A DNA stretch of 50,213 nucleotides from an uncultured Collinsella sp. (GTDB taxonomy: Bacteria; Actinomycetota; Coriobacteriia; Coriobacteriales; Coriobacteriaceae), in NCBI GenBank assembly GCA_958407995.1, contig CATYJU010000013.1, forward strand, positions 1 to 50,213. Direction: 5' to 3'. This document shows positions 16,422 through 23,147 of the stretch, piece after piece; the first letter of the stretch is position 1; every line of letters starts with the position of its first letter. The translations under genes were made by a program, and so were the position numbers. Under the pieces are notes generated by a model. The model was not told the DNA's origin. It did not search any database and saw only the letters and a program-made list of their open reading frames with translations.

Positions 16422-17444
16422 TTAGCGTGAGGTCGAAGCGCGGTGTTCGATGTGGCCGGGGATCTCGATGCGCTTGGGGGCGAGCTTTGCGGCATCGCCC
16501 ACCGTAGTGGTAACGATGTCGATGCGTTCGGACAGACGCTCGACTACGCGCTCGGCAATGGTAAGAGTGTCCTGCGCTGCCGTGGTCACACCGCCAAAGA
16601 GCACGTGGTTCCAGGGATAGTCGTCAAACGTTGCGATCTTGAGACCCGCCGGCAACGAAGGTCCCAACTGTGCCAGCGCCTCGGTCAGGCGCAGGAAAAC
16701 CAAGCCGTTGACGGCAATGAGGCCGAGCTTTTTACCCGCATAGCCGCGGATGGTCTCGTCCAGGCGACTGACACCCTCGACACCACCGTCCGCCAAGGTG
16801 ACGACCTCGCCGGCCAGGCCGCGGCGCGAGAGCTCGTCAGCAAACGCCTCGGCGCGTTCGCGACGCACGGGGCTGTCGTCGCTTGCCTCGGTGAGCAGGC
16901 ACAGGCGCTCGCTGCCCGCAGAGGCCAAGGCGTCTACCAGGCCGGCGACCAGCTCACGGTTGTTGGAGGTCACCAGATCGACACCGCCGTCGGCAACATC
17001 GCGGTCGAGCAGCACGACGGGCAGGCGCCCCGCAGCCGCGGCGATCGCCTTGTCGTTGCCTCCGCAGGTATTGACGACCAGGCCGTCCACGCCGGCATCG
17101 ATAAGTCTGGTGAGCGACTCTGCCTCCTTGGCGGGGTCGTTGCCGCTAATGGCCGTCATGAGCGAGCAGCCGCGCGCGGCGGCACTAGCGGAAAGCCCTT
17201 CGAGCATGGCGCTGGAGAACGGGTTAGCAATGTCGGCCAAGATCACGCCGATGAGGTTGGTGCGCGAGCTGCGCAGATTGCGCGCGGCGGCACGTGGACG
17301 ATAGCCGGTGCGCTCGATAACCGCCGCGATGCGAGCGCGGGTTTCCTCGGTCATCTGCCCGGGGCGGTTGTTGAGATAGCGCGAGACCGTGGCCGGGCTC
17401 ACGCCCGCCTCGGCGGCAATGTCCTTGATTCTCATCTGCGCCAT
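16422..17444 (-). CDS. LacI family repressor, likely KDG/uronate regulator
   Basis: 340 residues. N-terminal helix-turn-helix RIKDIAAEAGVSPATVSRYL and hinge RPRAAARNLRSSRTNLIGV are followed by a periplasmic-binding-protein-like effector domain. It is divergent from kdgK, and ACGAAACCGATTTCGT, a CpG-centred near-palindrome typical of LacI operators, lies between them and again upstream of the YczE-like gene. Repression relieved by KDG or a related sugar acid is the natural inference, analogous to but unrelated in family to enterobacterial KdgR. The start at 17444 is chosen so that the HTH begins within the first residues; the longer frame to 17492 has no better site. Confidence 0.85.
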   Translation of the reverse strand: MAQMRIKDIAAEAGVSPATVSRYLNNRPGQMTEETRARIAAVIERTGYRPRAAARNLRSSRTNLIGVILADIANPFSSAMLEGLSASAAARGCSLMTAISGNDPAKEAESLTRLIDAGVDGLVVNTCGGNDKAIAAAAGRLPVVLLDRDVADGGVDLVTSNNRELVAGLVDALASAGSERLCLLTEASDDSPVRRERAEAFADELSRRGLAGEVVTLADGGVEGVSRLDETIRGYAGKKLGLIAVNGLVFLRLTEALAQLGPSLPAGLKIATFDDYPWNHVLFGGVTTAAQDTLTIAERVVERLSERIDIVTTTVGDAAKLAPKRIEIPGHIEHRASTSR

Positions 17445-17508
17445 AGCGCACCCCGTTTCCCAATTGTCGGCAGTCTGAGCCATTTTAGGCATTTTTTTAA
17501 AAATCTCG

Positions 17509-17575
17509 CTTGCAAAACGCTGTAGGTGAGTATACTACAACTCGAAACGAAACCGATTTCGTAAACCGATTTCGG
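17509..17575 (+). promoter_or_regulatory. kdgK promoter with two LacI-type operators
   Basis: A -10 box TATACT (17531-17536) with a weak -35 CTTGCA (17509-17514) is followed by ACGAAACCGATTTCGT (17547-17562) and an overlapping second copy, TAAACCGATTTCGG (17562-17575). The operators sit just downstream of the transcription start, where a bound LacI protein would block elongation or open-complex formation. The 16-mer recurs exactly at 20929-20944. Confidence 0.7.
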
Positions 17576-17578
17576 CAA

Positions 17579-17636
17579 GCGTTGGCACGGAGGTGCAAAG
17601 ATGTACCCTACCGTCTTGGCACCTCCGTGCCAACGC
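17579..17636 (+). ncRNA. Leader hairpin E1 of kdgK
   Basis: 58-nt hairpin. GCGTTGGCACGGAGGTGC pairs perfectly over 18 bp with 17619-17636, with an inner AAGA/TCTT extension and loop ACCCTACC. The copy at 20948-21005 aligns without gaps: the loop is conserved but most outer stem bases differ with pairing kept. That pattern means the structure, not just the sequence, is maintained. It lies between the operators and the kdgK start codon, so it is in the transcript leader. It is presumed to be a cis-regulatory RNA part; class not recognised. Confidence 0.7.
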
Positions 17637-17679
17637 CATATCAAAGGTGTACGCACGAGTAAGAAGGAGCTGCGCGACC

Positions 17680-18714
17680 ATGGGTAAAACGGTTCTTACC
17701 TTCGGCGAGATCATGATGAGGCTCTCGCCCAAAGACCATCTGCGCATTGAGCAGGCGACCGAGTTTGATGTCCGCTACGGCGGCGCCGAAGCCAACACCG
17801 CGCTTTCCCTGGCCTACCAGGGTGACAAGGCAGCTTACGTCTCCGTTGTCCCGGCCAACCGTCTGGGCGAGTGCGCCCTGCGTTCGCTGAAGGTCTACGA
17901 CGTCGATACCTCGCGCGTCGTGCGCCAGGGCGACCGTCTTGGCTCCTATGTGTTTGAGGTCGGCGCCTCGCAGCGCGGCAACGGCTGCGTCTACGACCGC
18001 AAGTACTCTGCCATCAACATGGCCAAGCGCGACGTCTTTGACTGGGACGAGATCCTCAAGGGTGTCGATGTCTTCTACTTCTCCGGCGTGACGCCCGCCG
18101 TCTCCGACGAGATGGCCGCCGCCTGCAAGGATGCCCTCACCGCCTGCCGCGCCAAAGGCATCGCCACCGTGTGCGACGTGAACTATCGCGGCAAGATGTG
18201 GTCGCCCGAGAAGTCGCAGGCCACCATGAAGGAACTCCTGCCGCTCGTTGACATCTGCATTGCCAACGACGAGGACGCTCCTGCCGGCCTCGGTATGACC
18301 TGCGTCTCCGGCTCCCTTGCCCACGGCATCGAGGAACGCGACACCTACGTCGAGATGGCCCGTCAGATCTGCGCCGAGTACGGTTGCAAGAAGGTCGCCT
18401 CGGTCGTCCGCAACATCTCCTGCGTCGAGCGCTCCATTTGGATGGGCATGCTCTTTGACGCCGAGAGCGGCGAGCACTGGTTCTCCCCTGCTCACGACGT
18501 GCACGTGCTCGAGGGCGTTGCCGCCGGCGACGCTTTCAACGCCGGCCTCGTCCATGCCCTCATCAACGACTTTGCCCCGCAGGACGCCGTCAACTACGCG
18601 ATTGCGGCCTCGATCCTCAAGCTCACCATCAAGGGCGATTCCAACCTGGTGACCGCAGACGAGATCGCAGCCGTGGCATCCGCCGACGACGGTGGCACCC
18701 GCGTCGCCCGTTAA
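17680..18714 (+). CDS. kdgK: 2-dehydro-3-deoxygluconokinase KdgK
   Basis: 344 residues, PfkB/ribokinase family. It phosphorylates 2-keto-3-deoxygluconate (KDG) to KDPG with ATP. It begins KTVLTFGEIMMRLSP and contains RYGGAEANTALSLAY (substrate-binding GG-x-x-N), GSYVFE, DVNYRGKMW and VAAGDAFNAGL with the catalytic Asp. AAGGAG lies 9 bases before the ATG at 17680. It is followed by eda after a 255-base structured spacer; together they complete the lower uronate/Entner-Doudoroff route. Expression appears controlled by LacI operators and the E1 leader hairpin. Confidence 0.93.
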   Translation: MGKTVLTFGEIMMRLSPKDHLRIEQATEFDVRYGGAEANTALSLAYQGDKAAYVSVVPANRLGECALRSLKVYDVDTSRVVRQGDRLGSYVFEVGASQRGNGCVYDRKYSAINMAKRDVFDWDEILKGVDVFYFSGVTPAVSDEMAAACKDALTACRAKGIATVCDVNYRGKMWSPEKSQATMKELLPLVDICIANDEDAPAGLGMTCVSGSLAHGIEERDTYVEMARQICAEYGCKKVASVVRNISCVERSIWMGMLFDAESGEHWFSPAHDVHVLEGVAAGDAFNAGLVHALINDFAPQDAVNYAIAASILKLTIKGDSNLVTADEIAAVASADDGGTRVAR

Positions 18715-18729
18715 TTCGTTCCCCATTCC

Positions 18730-18917
18730 GCGGACTGCAGCTTTCCATACCCATACCTCTGCAGCCCGCTCCCCGATTCCTCCAGCCAGGTAGAACCACT
18801 TAGTCCCATTCCGGTTTTGTCTGGCATTCCTTCACGACTGGCCTCGTAGCCGGTTCCGAAATTGCTTGTGACCCAAGCAGTGCCTCCGATAACCAATCCG
18901 GAACCGGCTCATGGCCA
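18730..18917 (+). ncRNA. Structured leader RNA of eda (E1-like hairpin plus E2 element)
   Basis: First an 11-bp hairpin (18730-18740 with 18759-18769, one mismatch) whose loop contains ACCCATACC, resembling E1. Then element E2 follows. P1 is GCCAG/CTGGC (18785-18789, 18821-18825) enclosing TTAGTCCCATTCCGG (18800-18814). A linker TTCCT-N2-ACGACTG comes next. P2 is TGGCC/GGCCA (18839-18843, 18913-18917) with inner GCCGGTTCCG/CGGAACCGGC. Inside P2 are a GCTTG/CAAGC hairpin and AGTGCCTCCGATAACC (18879-18894). All blocks recur at 21027-21151 with different but complementary stems. It lies 52 bases before the eda start. Candidate riboswitch-like element; class not recognised. Confidence 0.75.
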
Positions 18918-18969
18918 ATCTTCTTTGGCAATCACGCGCCCGTGCGCGACTCACATCGAAAGGAACACT

Positions 18970-19611
18970 ATGTTCGATCAGTTCTACACCACGCTTGAAT
19001 CCCTGGGCATCGTGCCGGTCGTCGTGCTCGATAAGGTCGAGGACGCCGCACCGCTCGCCCACGCCCTTATGGCAGCTGGCATGAAGTCCGCCGAGATCAC
19101 CTTCCGCACCGCCTGCGCCGCCGAGTGCATCGCCGCCATGGCTGAGGCCGAGCCCGAGATGTGCGTCGGCGCCGGCACCGTCCTGACTGTCGAGCAGGTT
19201 GAGCAGGCCCGCGCCGCCGGTGCCAAGTTCATCGTCTCCCCGGGTTACAACGAGGACGTTGTAAAGCACTGCATCGACATCGACCTGCCCGTCCTTCCCG
19301 GCACCGTGACCCCCTCCGAGGTTACCGCCGCCGAGAACCTGGGCCTCAAGGTCACCAAGTTCTTCCCCGCTGCTCAGTACGGCGGCCTGAACACCATCAA
19401 GGCCCTCGCTGCTCCGTTTGTCGGCCATCGCTTTATGCCCACCGGCGGCGTGAGCACCGCCAACGTCGAGGAGTACCTGAGCTCCTCCGCCATCATCGCC
19501 TGCGGTGGCACCTGGATGGTCAAGCCCGCCCTGTTCGCCGACGGCGACTTCTCCAAGGTCGAGCAGATCGCCCGCGAGGCCATGGACGTCGTCAAGAAGG
19601 TCCGCGGCTAG
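18970..19611 (+). CDS. eda: KDPG (2-dehydro-3-deoxy-phosphogluconate) aldolase
   Basis: 213 residues, class I aldolase splitting KDPG to pyruvate and glyceraldehyde-3-phosphate. It has AEITFRT with Glu42 and Arg46, the GAGTVLT phosphate/substrate loop, ISPGYN-type VSPGYNEDV, LPGTVTPSE, the Schiff-base Lys130 in VTKFFPA, and FMPTGGV. The ATG at 18970 with GAAAGGA 6 bases upstream is chosen over an upstream in-frame ATG at 18862, which would translate the structured leader. It is downstream of kdgK and probably also controlled by its own leader RNA. A strong terminator follows. Confidence 0.95.
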   Translation: MFDQFYTTLESLGIVPVVVLDKVEDAAPLAHALMAAGMKSAEITFRTACAAECIAAMAEAEPEMCVGAGTVLTVEQVEQARAAGAKFIVSPGYNEDVVKHCIDIDLPVLPGTVTPSEVTAAENLGLKVTKFFPAAQYGGLNTIKALAAPFVGHRFMPTGGVSTANVEEYLSSSAIIACGGTWMVKPALFADGDFSKVEQIAREAMDVVKKVRG

Positions 19612-19628
19612 GTTTAGCTCTCTATCGT

Positions 19629-19668
19629 GAAAGGGGGCGTGCCCTAGACCTCGCCCCCTTTCTTTTAA
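19629..19668 (+). terminator. Terminator after eda
   Basis: An 11-bp stem (19629-19639 with 19652-19662, GAAAGGGGGCG/CGCCCCCTTTC) over a 12-nt loop is followed by TTTT. It ends the kdgK-eda unit. Confidence 0.85.
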
Positions 19669-19689
19669 AACGGCTCGGAAGCGCGCCGT

Positions 19690-19744
19690 TTCCGTCACGG
19701 ACAAGAACCGAAAACGTCTTGTATGCTGATAGAACGTGACGGAA
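19690..19744. repeat. Nested inverted repeat in the eda-gntR gap
   Basis: TTCCGTCAC (19690-19698) is inverted at 19736-19744 as GTGACGGAA, with an inner ACAAGA/TCTTGT pairing. No gene is supported in 19612-20004. That stretch holds this repeat, the eda terminator, the large hairpin at 19831-19900 and a dispersed palindrome. Confidence 0.45.
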
Positions 19745-19830
19745 GCGACACGCCCCCGAGCCGCTTTGTCTACTCGGCTGACAGTCGCGCTCAACTAAGC
19801 CACATCGACGAAAGCCGAGCCATCAAAACA

Positions 19831-19900
19831 GCTGCGGCGCCGTCTGGAGGAATGGACCCTTGCTTCCGGTCTTTTCCTCCAAGCGGCGCCGCAGCCTTTT
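19831..19900 (+). terminator. Long GC-rich hairpin with T-run
   Basis: GCTGCGGCGCCG (19831-19842) pairs perfectly with CGGCGCCGCAGC (19884-19895), with further pairing inside (TGGAGGAA with TTCCTCCA) and TTTT at 19897-19900. It has terminator form on the plus strand but no gene directly upstream, so it may be a second terminator for the eda transcript. Confidence 0.5.
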
Positions 19901-19924
19901 CATGCCCCGATTGCACCCCCGCAC

Positions 19925-19987
19925 TTGCGATGAAATACGGACTGCTTACGTCGTCAAAGCCGCAAAACAGTCCCTATTTCACCGCAA
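19925..19987. repeat. Dispersed GTTGCGGTGGAATA palindrome, copy 1
   Basis: Imperfect palindrome with 20-bp arms (TTGCGATGAAATACGGACTG and its near complement ending at 19987). It is one of five related 63-67-bp copies in this window (19925, 20770, 29935, 33832, 42241), all intergenic. The middle carries an A-rich stretch before the right arm, as in the other copies. Confidence 0.7.
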
Positions 19988-20004
19988 CTAATGTAGGGAA
20001 CGAG

Positions 20005-20697
20005 TTAGATGGCCGAGTCTTTGGACAGCTCAAAGTAGTCGGGATGCAAGGCGATAACCGGGCCCTGCTCCTCGGGCATTAGATGCAAATGCGTCTCTGC
20101 CAGATAGCTCGCCGTGTCGGTATCGCCCTTCTTAATGGCCTCAAGAATCCGGCGATGTTGCCCACGGATCGGTTCCCAGTCCAGATCCTGCGACACCATA
20201 CGCAACCAGTTGTATCGCTCGAAATGCGTGTTGACGCTCTTCATCCAATCCCACAACATGTGGCGGCCGGCAATCTCAAAACATGTCTCATGGAACAGGT
20301 TGTCCAGATCGAAAAAGCGACGCGTTTCGCTGTGGTCGAGCGACTCGGACTCGGCAAGAATCTGCTCGAGCCGATGCTTTTGCTCGGGCGTAGCGGCCGA
20401 ACAGCATTTAATGAGCACACTTCTCTCGAGTTTCTCGCGCAAGAAACAGGCATTCTCGGCGCGCTCCATGCTGATTTTTGAGACATAGGTGCCGCTTTTG
20501 GGACGAGTTTCCACCAGCTCCTGCTCACGCAGGCGCACAAAAGACTCGCGAATGGGCGTGCGCCCGATTCCCGTCTCCTTTTCCAGACCAATCGCCGAAA
20601 GGCGCGTGCCGGGCTTGAGCTCGGCATAGATGATCTTGGAGCGCAATGCGTTGTATGCCTGATCTTGCAGGCTCTGATAATGCTGGTGCTGTTCCAT
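20005..20697 (-). CDS. GntR family regulator with FCD domain
   Basis: 230 residues. The N-terminal winged helix is GTRLSAIGLEKETGIGRTPIRESFVRL and SGTYV; the C-terminal all-helical FCD effector domain has DLDNLFHE, HRRILEAI and AETHL metal/ligand positions. FadR-subfamily members sense organic acids such as uronates and gluconate. It is divergent from the YczE-like membrane protein gene with ~490 bases between, holding two operator types, a promoter and the leader RNA. The start at 20697 has GAGGG 9 bases upstream; the longer frame to 20811 would run through a dispersed palindrome. Confidence 0.85.
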   Translation of the reverse strand: MEQHQHYQSLQDQAYNALRSKIIYAELKPGTRLSAIGLEKETGIGRTPIRESFVRLREQELVETRPKSGTYVSKISMERAENACFLREKLERSVLIKCCSAATPEQKHRLEQILAESESLDHSETRRFFDLDNLFHETCFEIAGRHMLWDWMKSVNTHFERYNWLRMVSQDLDWEPIRGQHRRILEAIKKGDTDTASYLAETHLHLMPEEQGPVIALHPDYFELSKDSAI

Positions 20698-20769
20698 AAA
20701 GCCCTCGGATAAGTCCTCGGTTAGTCGAATACCACCATGCAATACTATCGCATCCCCCGCCCCCTCATA

Positions 20770-20836
20770 AGTTGCGGTGGAATAGTTCCTGTTCAAGGCC
20801 TTCAGCAGCAAAAACAGGAACTATTCCACCGCAACT
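20770..20836. repeat. Dispersed GTTGCGGTGGAATA palindrome, copy 2
   Basis: Perfect 24-bp inverted arms (20770-20793 and 20813-20836) around a 19-nt centre, upstream of the FCD regulator. It is the best-paired of the five copies; its inner arm sequence (AGTTCCTGTT) differs from the ACGGA of other copies but is matched on both sides. Confidence 0.85.
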
Positions 20837-20859
20837 ACAGCCAACGAGTTGTTGCGATT

Positions 20860-20875
20860 AGGTGAACGTTCACCT
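20860..20875 (+). promoter_or_regulatory. AGGTGAACGTTCACCT operator
   Basis: Perfect 16-bp CpG-centred palindrome of LacI-operator style. Related sites lie before kduD (28865-28876 core) and before the GH105 gene (45810-45823, 45851-45864), defining a probable regulon. It lies just upstream of the -35 region of the YczE-like gene promoter. The cognate protein is not certain from this window. Confidence 0.7.
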
Positions 20876-20913
20876 TTTTATTGTTTTTCTCTTCGCGAAT
20901 AAAATCCCGTGCG

Positions 20914-20944
20914 TATACTTAGGCTCAAACGAAACCGATTTCGT
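20914..20944 (+). promoter_or_regulatory. Promoter and LacI-type operator of the YczE-like gene
   Basis: TATACT (20914-20919) serves as -10 with a weak -35 near 20892. ACGAAACCGATTTCGT (20929-20944) follows at the expected start of transcription and is identical to the kdgK operator at 17547-17562. The leader RNA begins 4 bases later. Confidence 0.65.
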
Positions 20945-20947
20945 TGA

Positions 20948-21151
20948 GCGTGGGCAATAGGATGCTAAGACGCACCCTACCATCTTGGCATCTTATCGCC
21001 CACGCAATGCCATTTGCTTTCTTCCCGTCTCGTTGGACCTTTAGTCCCATTCCGGCACAGCGAGACACTTCCTAGACGACTGACCGTGGGGCCGGCTTTT
21101 CTGCTTTTGCAGCAGTGCCTCCGATAACCCTCTTTTGCCGGCCCGGGTCAG
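20948..21151 (+). ncRNA. Tandem structured leader RNA (E1 plus E2)
   Basis: E1 (20948-21005) is an 18-bp stem with loop ACCCTACC, aligned gap-free to the kdgK leader. E2 (21027-21151) has P1 GTCTCG/CGAGAC (21027-21032, 21061-21066) enclosing TTAGTCCCATTCCGG (21041-21055). A linker TTCCT-N2-ACGACTG (21069-21082) comes next. P2 is CTGACC/GGTCAG (21080-21085, 21146-21151) with inner GCCGGC/GCCGGC and a CTGC/GCAG hairpin, then AGTGCCTCCGATAACC (21114-21129). P2 is followed by CTTTTT and could work as a terminator. Start codon 33 bases downstream. Same architecture as the eda leader; class not recognised. Confidence 0.75.
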
Positions 21152-21184
21152 CTTTTTCACACAACCGAAAGGACGGGTAGCAAC

Positions 21185-21865
21185 ATGCGACCGCTCATCA
21201 TCATGCATGGCGAGAACATCGACTGGTGCCATACCGTCATCAGAATGCTGATGTATCTGGTGGGCGTTGCAGTACTGGCACTCGGTATGAGTCTCCAGAC
21301 GGCATCCGGCCTGGGCGTCGCCGCGCTCACGTGCTTTGCCACAACCCTATCCATGCTCACTGGCGAGACGCTCGGCTTTTGGATCACCGCAACCTACGTC
21401 GCCTACATCGTGGCGCAATTAGCCATCTTGCGAAGCGAGTTCCAGCCGCGCATCCTGCTCGAGTTGTTCTTCTCAACGCTGATTGGCGGCTTGACCGACC
21501 TCTTCATGGCGGTCAACCCACTGCATCCCACGGCACTCCCCACACAGATTGCGACCATGCTGCTCTCCCTCGCTGTCACCGCATTTGGCGTAAGTCTCGT
21601 CGTCAACATGGGCGTTGTCCCCAACGCGCCCGACGGCTTGGTGCAAGTCATTGCCGAAAAGCTTAAACGCCGCTTTGGTGACGTAAAAGTCGTGTTTGAC
21701 TGCTCACATGTCGCCGCCTCGCTCGCGTTGTCGCTGATCTTTATGTACAACCTGGGCGGCTTTGGCGTCACGACCGCCATCTCGGCACTGTTCCTGGGCC
21801 ATGTCATCAACGTCGCCAACAAGCTGTTCGCCCAGCGCTTTATCCGCGCGGCATTTGGAAAATAG
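21185..21865 (+). CDS. YczE/YitT-like multi-pass membrane protein
   Basis: 226 residues with five or six hydrophobic segments. The pattern LGMSLQTASGLGVAALTCFATTLS, with a second similar half (AFGVSLVVNMGVVPNAPDGL), fits the YczE/YyaS/YitT-type family of uncharacterised membrane proteins. The molecular function is unknown. Its upstream region carries both operator types of the pectin/KDG genes and the tandem leader RNA also found at eda, which points to a role in sugar-acid metabolism, perhaps transport of KDG or a uronate. That role is inference. AAAGGACGGG precedes the ATG. Confidence 0.75.
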   Translation: MRPLIIMHGENIDWCHTVIRMLMYLVGVAVLALGMSLQTASGLGVAALTCFATTLSMLTGETLGFWITATYVAYIVAQLAILRSEFQPRILLELFFSTLIGGLTDLFMAVNPLHPTALPTQIATMLLSLAVTAFGVSLVVNMGVVPNAPDGLVQVIAEKLKRRFGDVKVVFDCSHVAASLALSLIFMYNLGGFGVTTAISALFLGHVINVANKLFAQRFIRAAFGK

Positions 21866-21897
21866 CACCACCGCAAAACCCGCGAGTAGCGCTTACT

Positions 21898-21957
21898 TTG
21901 CTATATCTCACTATACTTTGCTATATCTTGCTATACTTTGCTATATCTTGCTATATC
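21898..21957. repeat. Six tandem 10-bp repeats
   Basis: Units of TTGCTATATC or TTGCTATACT (one variant TCACTATACT) run head to tail with an exact 10-bp period, ending 19 bases before the AAA ATPase start. The one-turn spacing suggests a protein-binding array; several units also contain TATACT-like -10 sequences. Confidence 0.85.
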
Positions 21958-21976
21958 TTGAGCAAAGGTGGCTCAC

Positions 21977-23068
21977 ATGCAAACAAACCCTTTTAAGCCC
22001 ACAGCAGGTAAAACACCCCCCACGATTATCGGCCGCGAAGATGTACTCGAAGAATTCAGTGAAGGCCTCACCAACGGGCCTGGTGCCCCTGGGCGCCTAA
22101 TGCGCATAGCCGGCGTCCGTGGAACGGGCAAGACGGTCCTCCTTGACGAGTGCTCACGTTTGGCGCAAAGCCGTGGCTGGACGGTCATAAAAGAGGTCGC
22201 AACCGAGGGACTTTGCCAGCGCATTCTCGAACAGCTGCAGCCCAAATTCCAGGCCAAACACGCCAGATTTGAGCCCACCGTAGCTGGCATATCCATCGGC
22301 AGCATAGATATTGAGCGAATCGGCCCATCGCTACGCGACGCCATGAGACAGACAATATCCAAGAATGGAAATGGCCTGCTCATCACTCTCGACGAGGTTC
22401 AAGACGCAGAGCTCGATGAGGTCCGAACGCTCTCCATTGCGATTCAGCAGGTTATCGGCGAAGACCTTGATATCGCCTTTGTTTTTGCTGGGCTGCCTTC
22501 GATGATTGAAAGCATCATCAACGGAAAGACACTTACGTTTTTGCGCCGTGCCCTCCCCTTTGATCTGAAGGCTGTGGCAGTAACCGAAGTGTTGTACTCC
22601 CTCGAGGAAACCATTGAAGCGTCTGGCATGGAGTTGCAGCCAGGTATTGCCGGCCGACTTGCCGAGGCAACGCAAGGCTATCCTTTCATGATCCAACTCG
22701 TTGGATACTACGCATGGCAGTTGGCAAGACGCGCGCGCACAGCGATTATTGGAGAAGAAGAAGCCGAGCGTGGCATTGCAACGGCACGCGAACGCTTCTG
22801 CGCCATGGTGATTGAGCCCGCGCTGCAGCGCATTCCGCCCACGTGCATCGCTTATCTGCTGAGCATGGCGTCTTTGGGGCAGACGAGCTCGACCAGCATG
22901 GTTGCCGATGACTTAAACAAGACACCTCAACAGGTAAGTTCCATCCGCAGTCGTCTGCTGAGAGAGTCGATCATTGAGGCGCCCTCGTACGGCAAGGTCT
23001 CATTTGCCATCCCCTACATGCGCGACTACCTCAACGAACACAAAGCCGAACTGGAAGCTGAACTGTAG
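21977..23068 (+). CDS. AAA ATPase with C-terminal winged helix
   Basis: 363 residues. IIGREDVLEEF at the start is followed by Walker A GVRGTGKTVLL, Walker B LLITLDEVQD and an AFVFAGLP sensor-1-like strand, the layout of STAND/Orc1-Cdc6-like ATPases. Residues ~300-355 form a helix-turn-helix (SSTSMVADDLNKTPQQVSSI). Such stand-alone ATPases are common and mostly uncharacterised; roles in defence, plasmid functions or regulation have been suggested for relatives. ATG at 21977 with AAAGG 8 bases before is preferred over the in-frame GTG at 21968. It is preceded by a tandem-repeat array and followed by its own terminator. Confidence 0.75.
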   Translation: MQTNPFKPTAGKTPPTIIGREDVLEEFSEGLTNGPGAPGRLMRIAGVRGTGKTVLLDECSRLAQSRGWTVIKEVATEGLCQRILEQLQPKFQAKHARFEPTVAGISIGSIDIERIGPSLRDAMRQTISKNGNGLLITLDEVQDAELDEVRTLSIAIQQVIGEDLDIAFVFAGLPSMIESIINGKTLTFLRRALPFDLKAVAVTEVLYSLEETIEASGMELQPGIAGRLAEATQGYPFMIQLVGYYAWQLARRARTAIIGEEEAERGIATARERFCAMVIEPALQRIPPTCIAYLLSMASLGQTSSTSMVADDLNKTPQQVSSIRSRLLRESIIEAPSYGKVSFAIPYMRDYLNEHKAELEAEL

Positions 23069-23092
23069 AGGCGCCAATATCCCAGAGGACAG

Positions 23093-23128
23093 CAGGCCCC
23101 AAGCCGGTGTAGGCTTGGGGCCTGTTTT
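23093..23128 (+). terminator. Terminator after the AAA ATPase
   Basis: A perfect 13-bp stem (23093-23105 with 23112-23124, CAGGCCCCAAGCC) with a 6-nt loop is followed by TTTT. Confidence 0.9.
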
Positions 23129-23147
23129 GTAGCTTTGCTCTTTTGAG

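Noticed and set aside
19723..20082. 119-codon plus-strand frame downstream of eda
   Set aside because: It spans an inverted repeat, a terminator-like hairpin, a dispersed palindrome and the 3' end of the GntR gene; composition is not protein-like.
18785..21151. T-box, SAM, glycine, ykkC or other well-known riboswitch for the E2 element
   Set aside because: No T-box TGGNACCGCG bulge or other hallmark of classes I know is present; the conserved blocks do not match any that I recall. A covariance search would settle it.
21898..21957. CRISPR-like array
   Set aside because: The units are only 10 bp, directly abutting with no spacers, and no cas gene is present.
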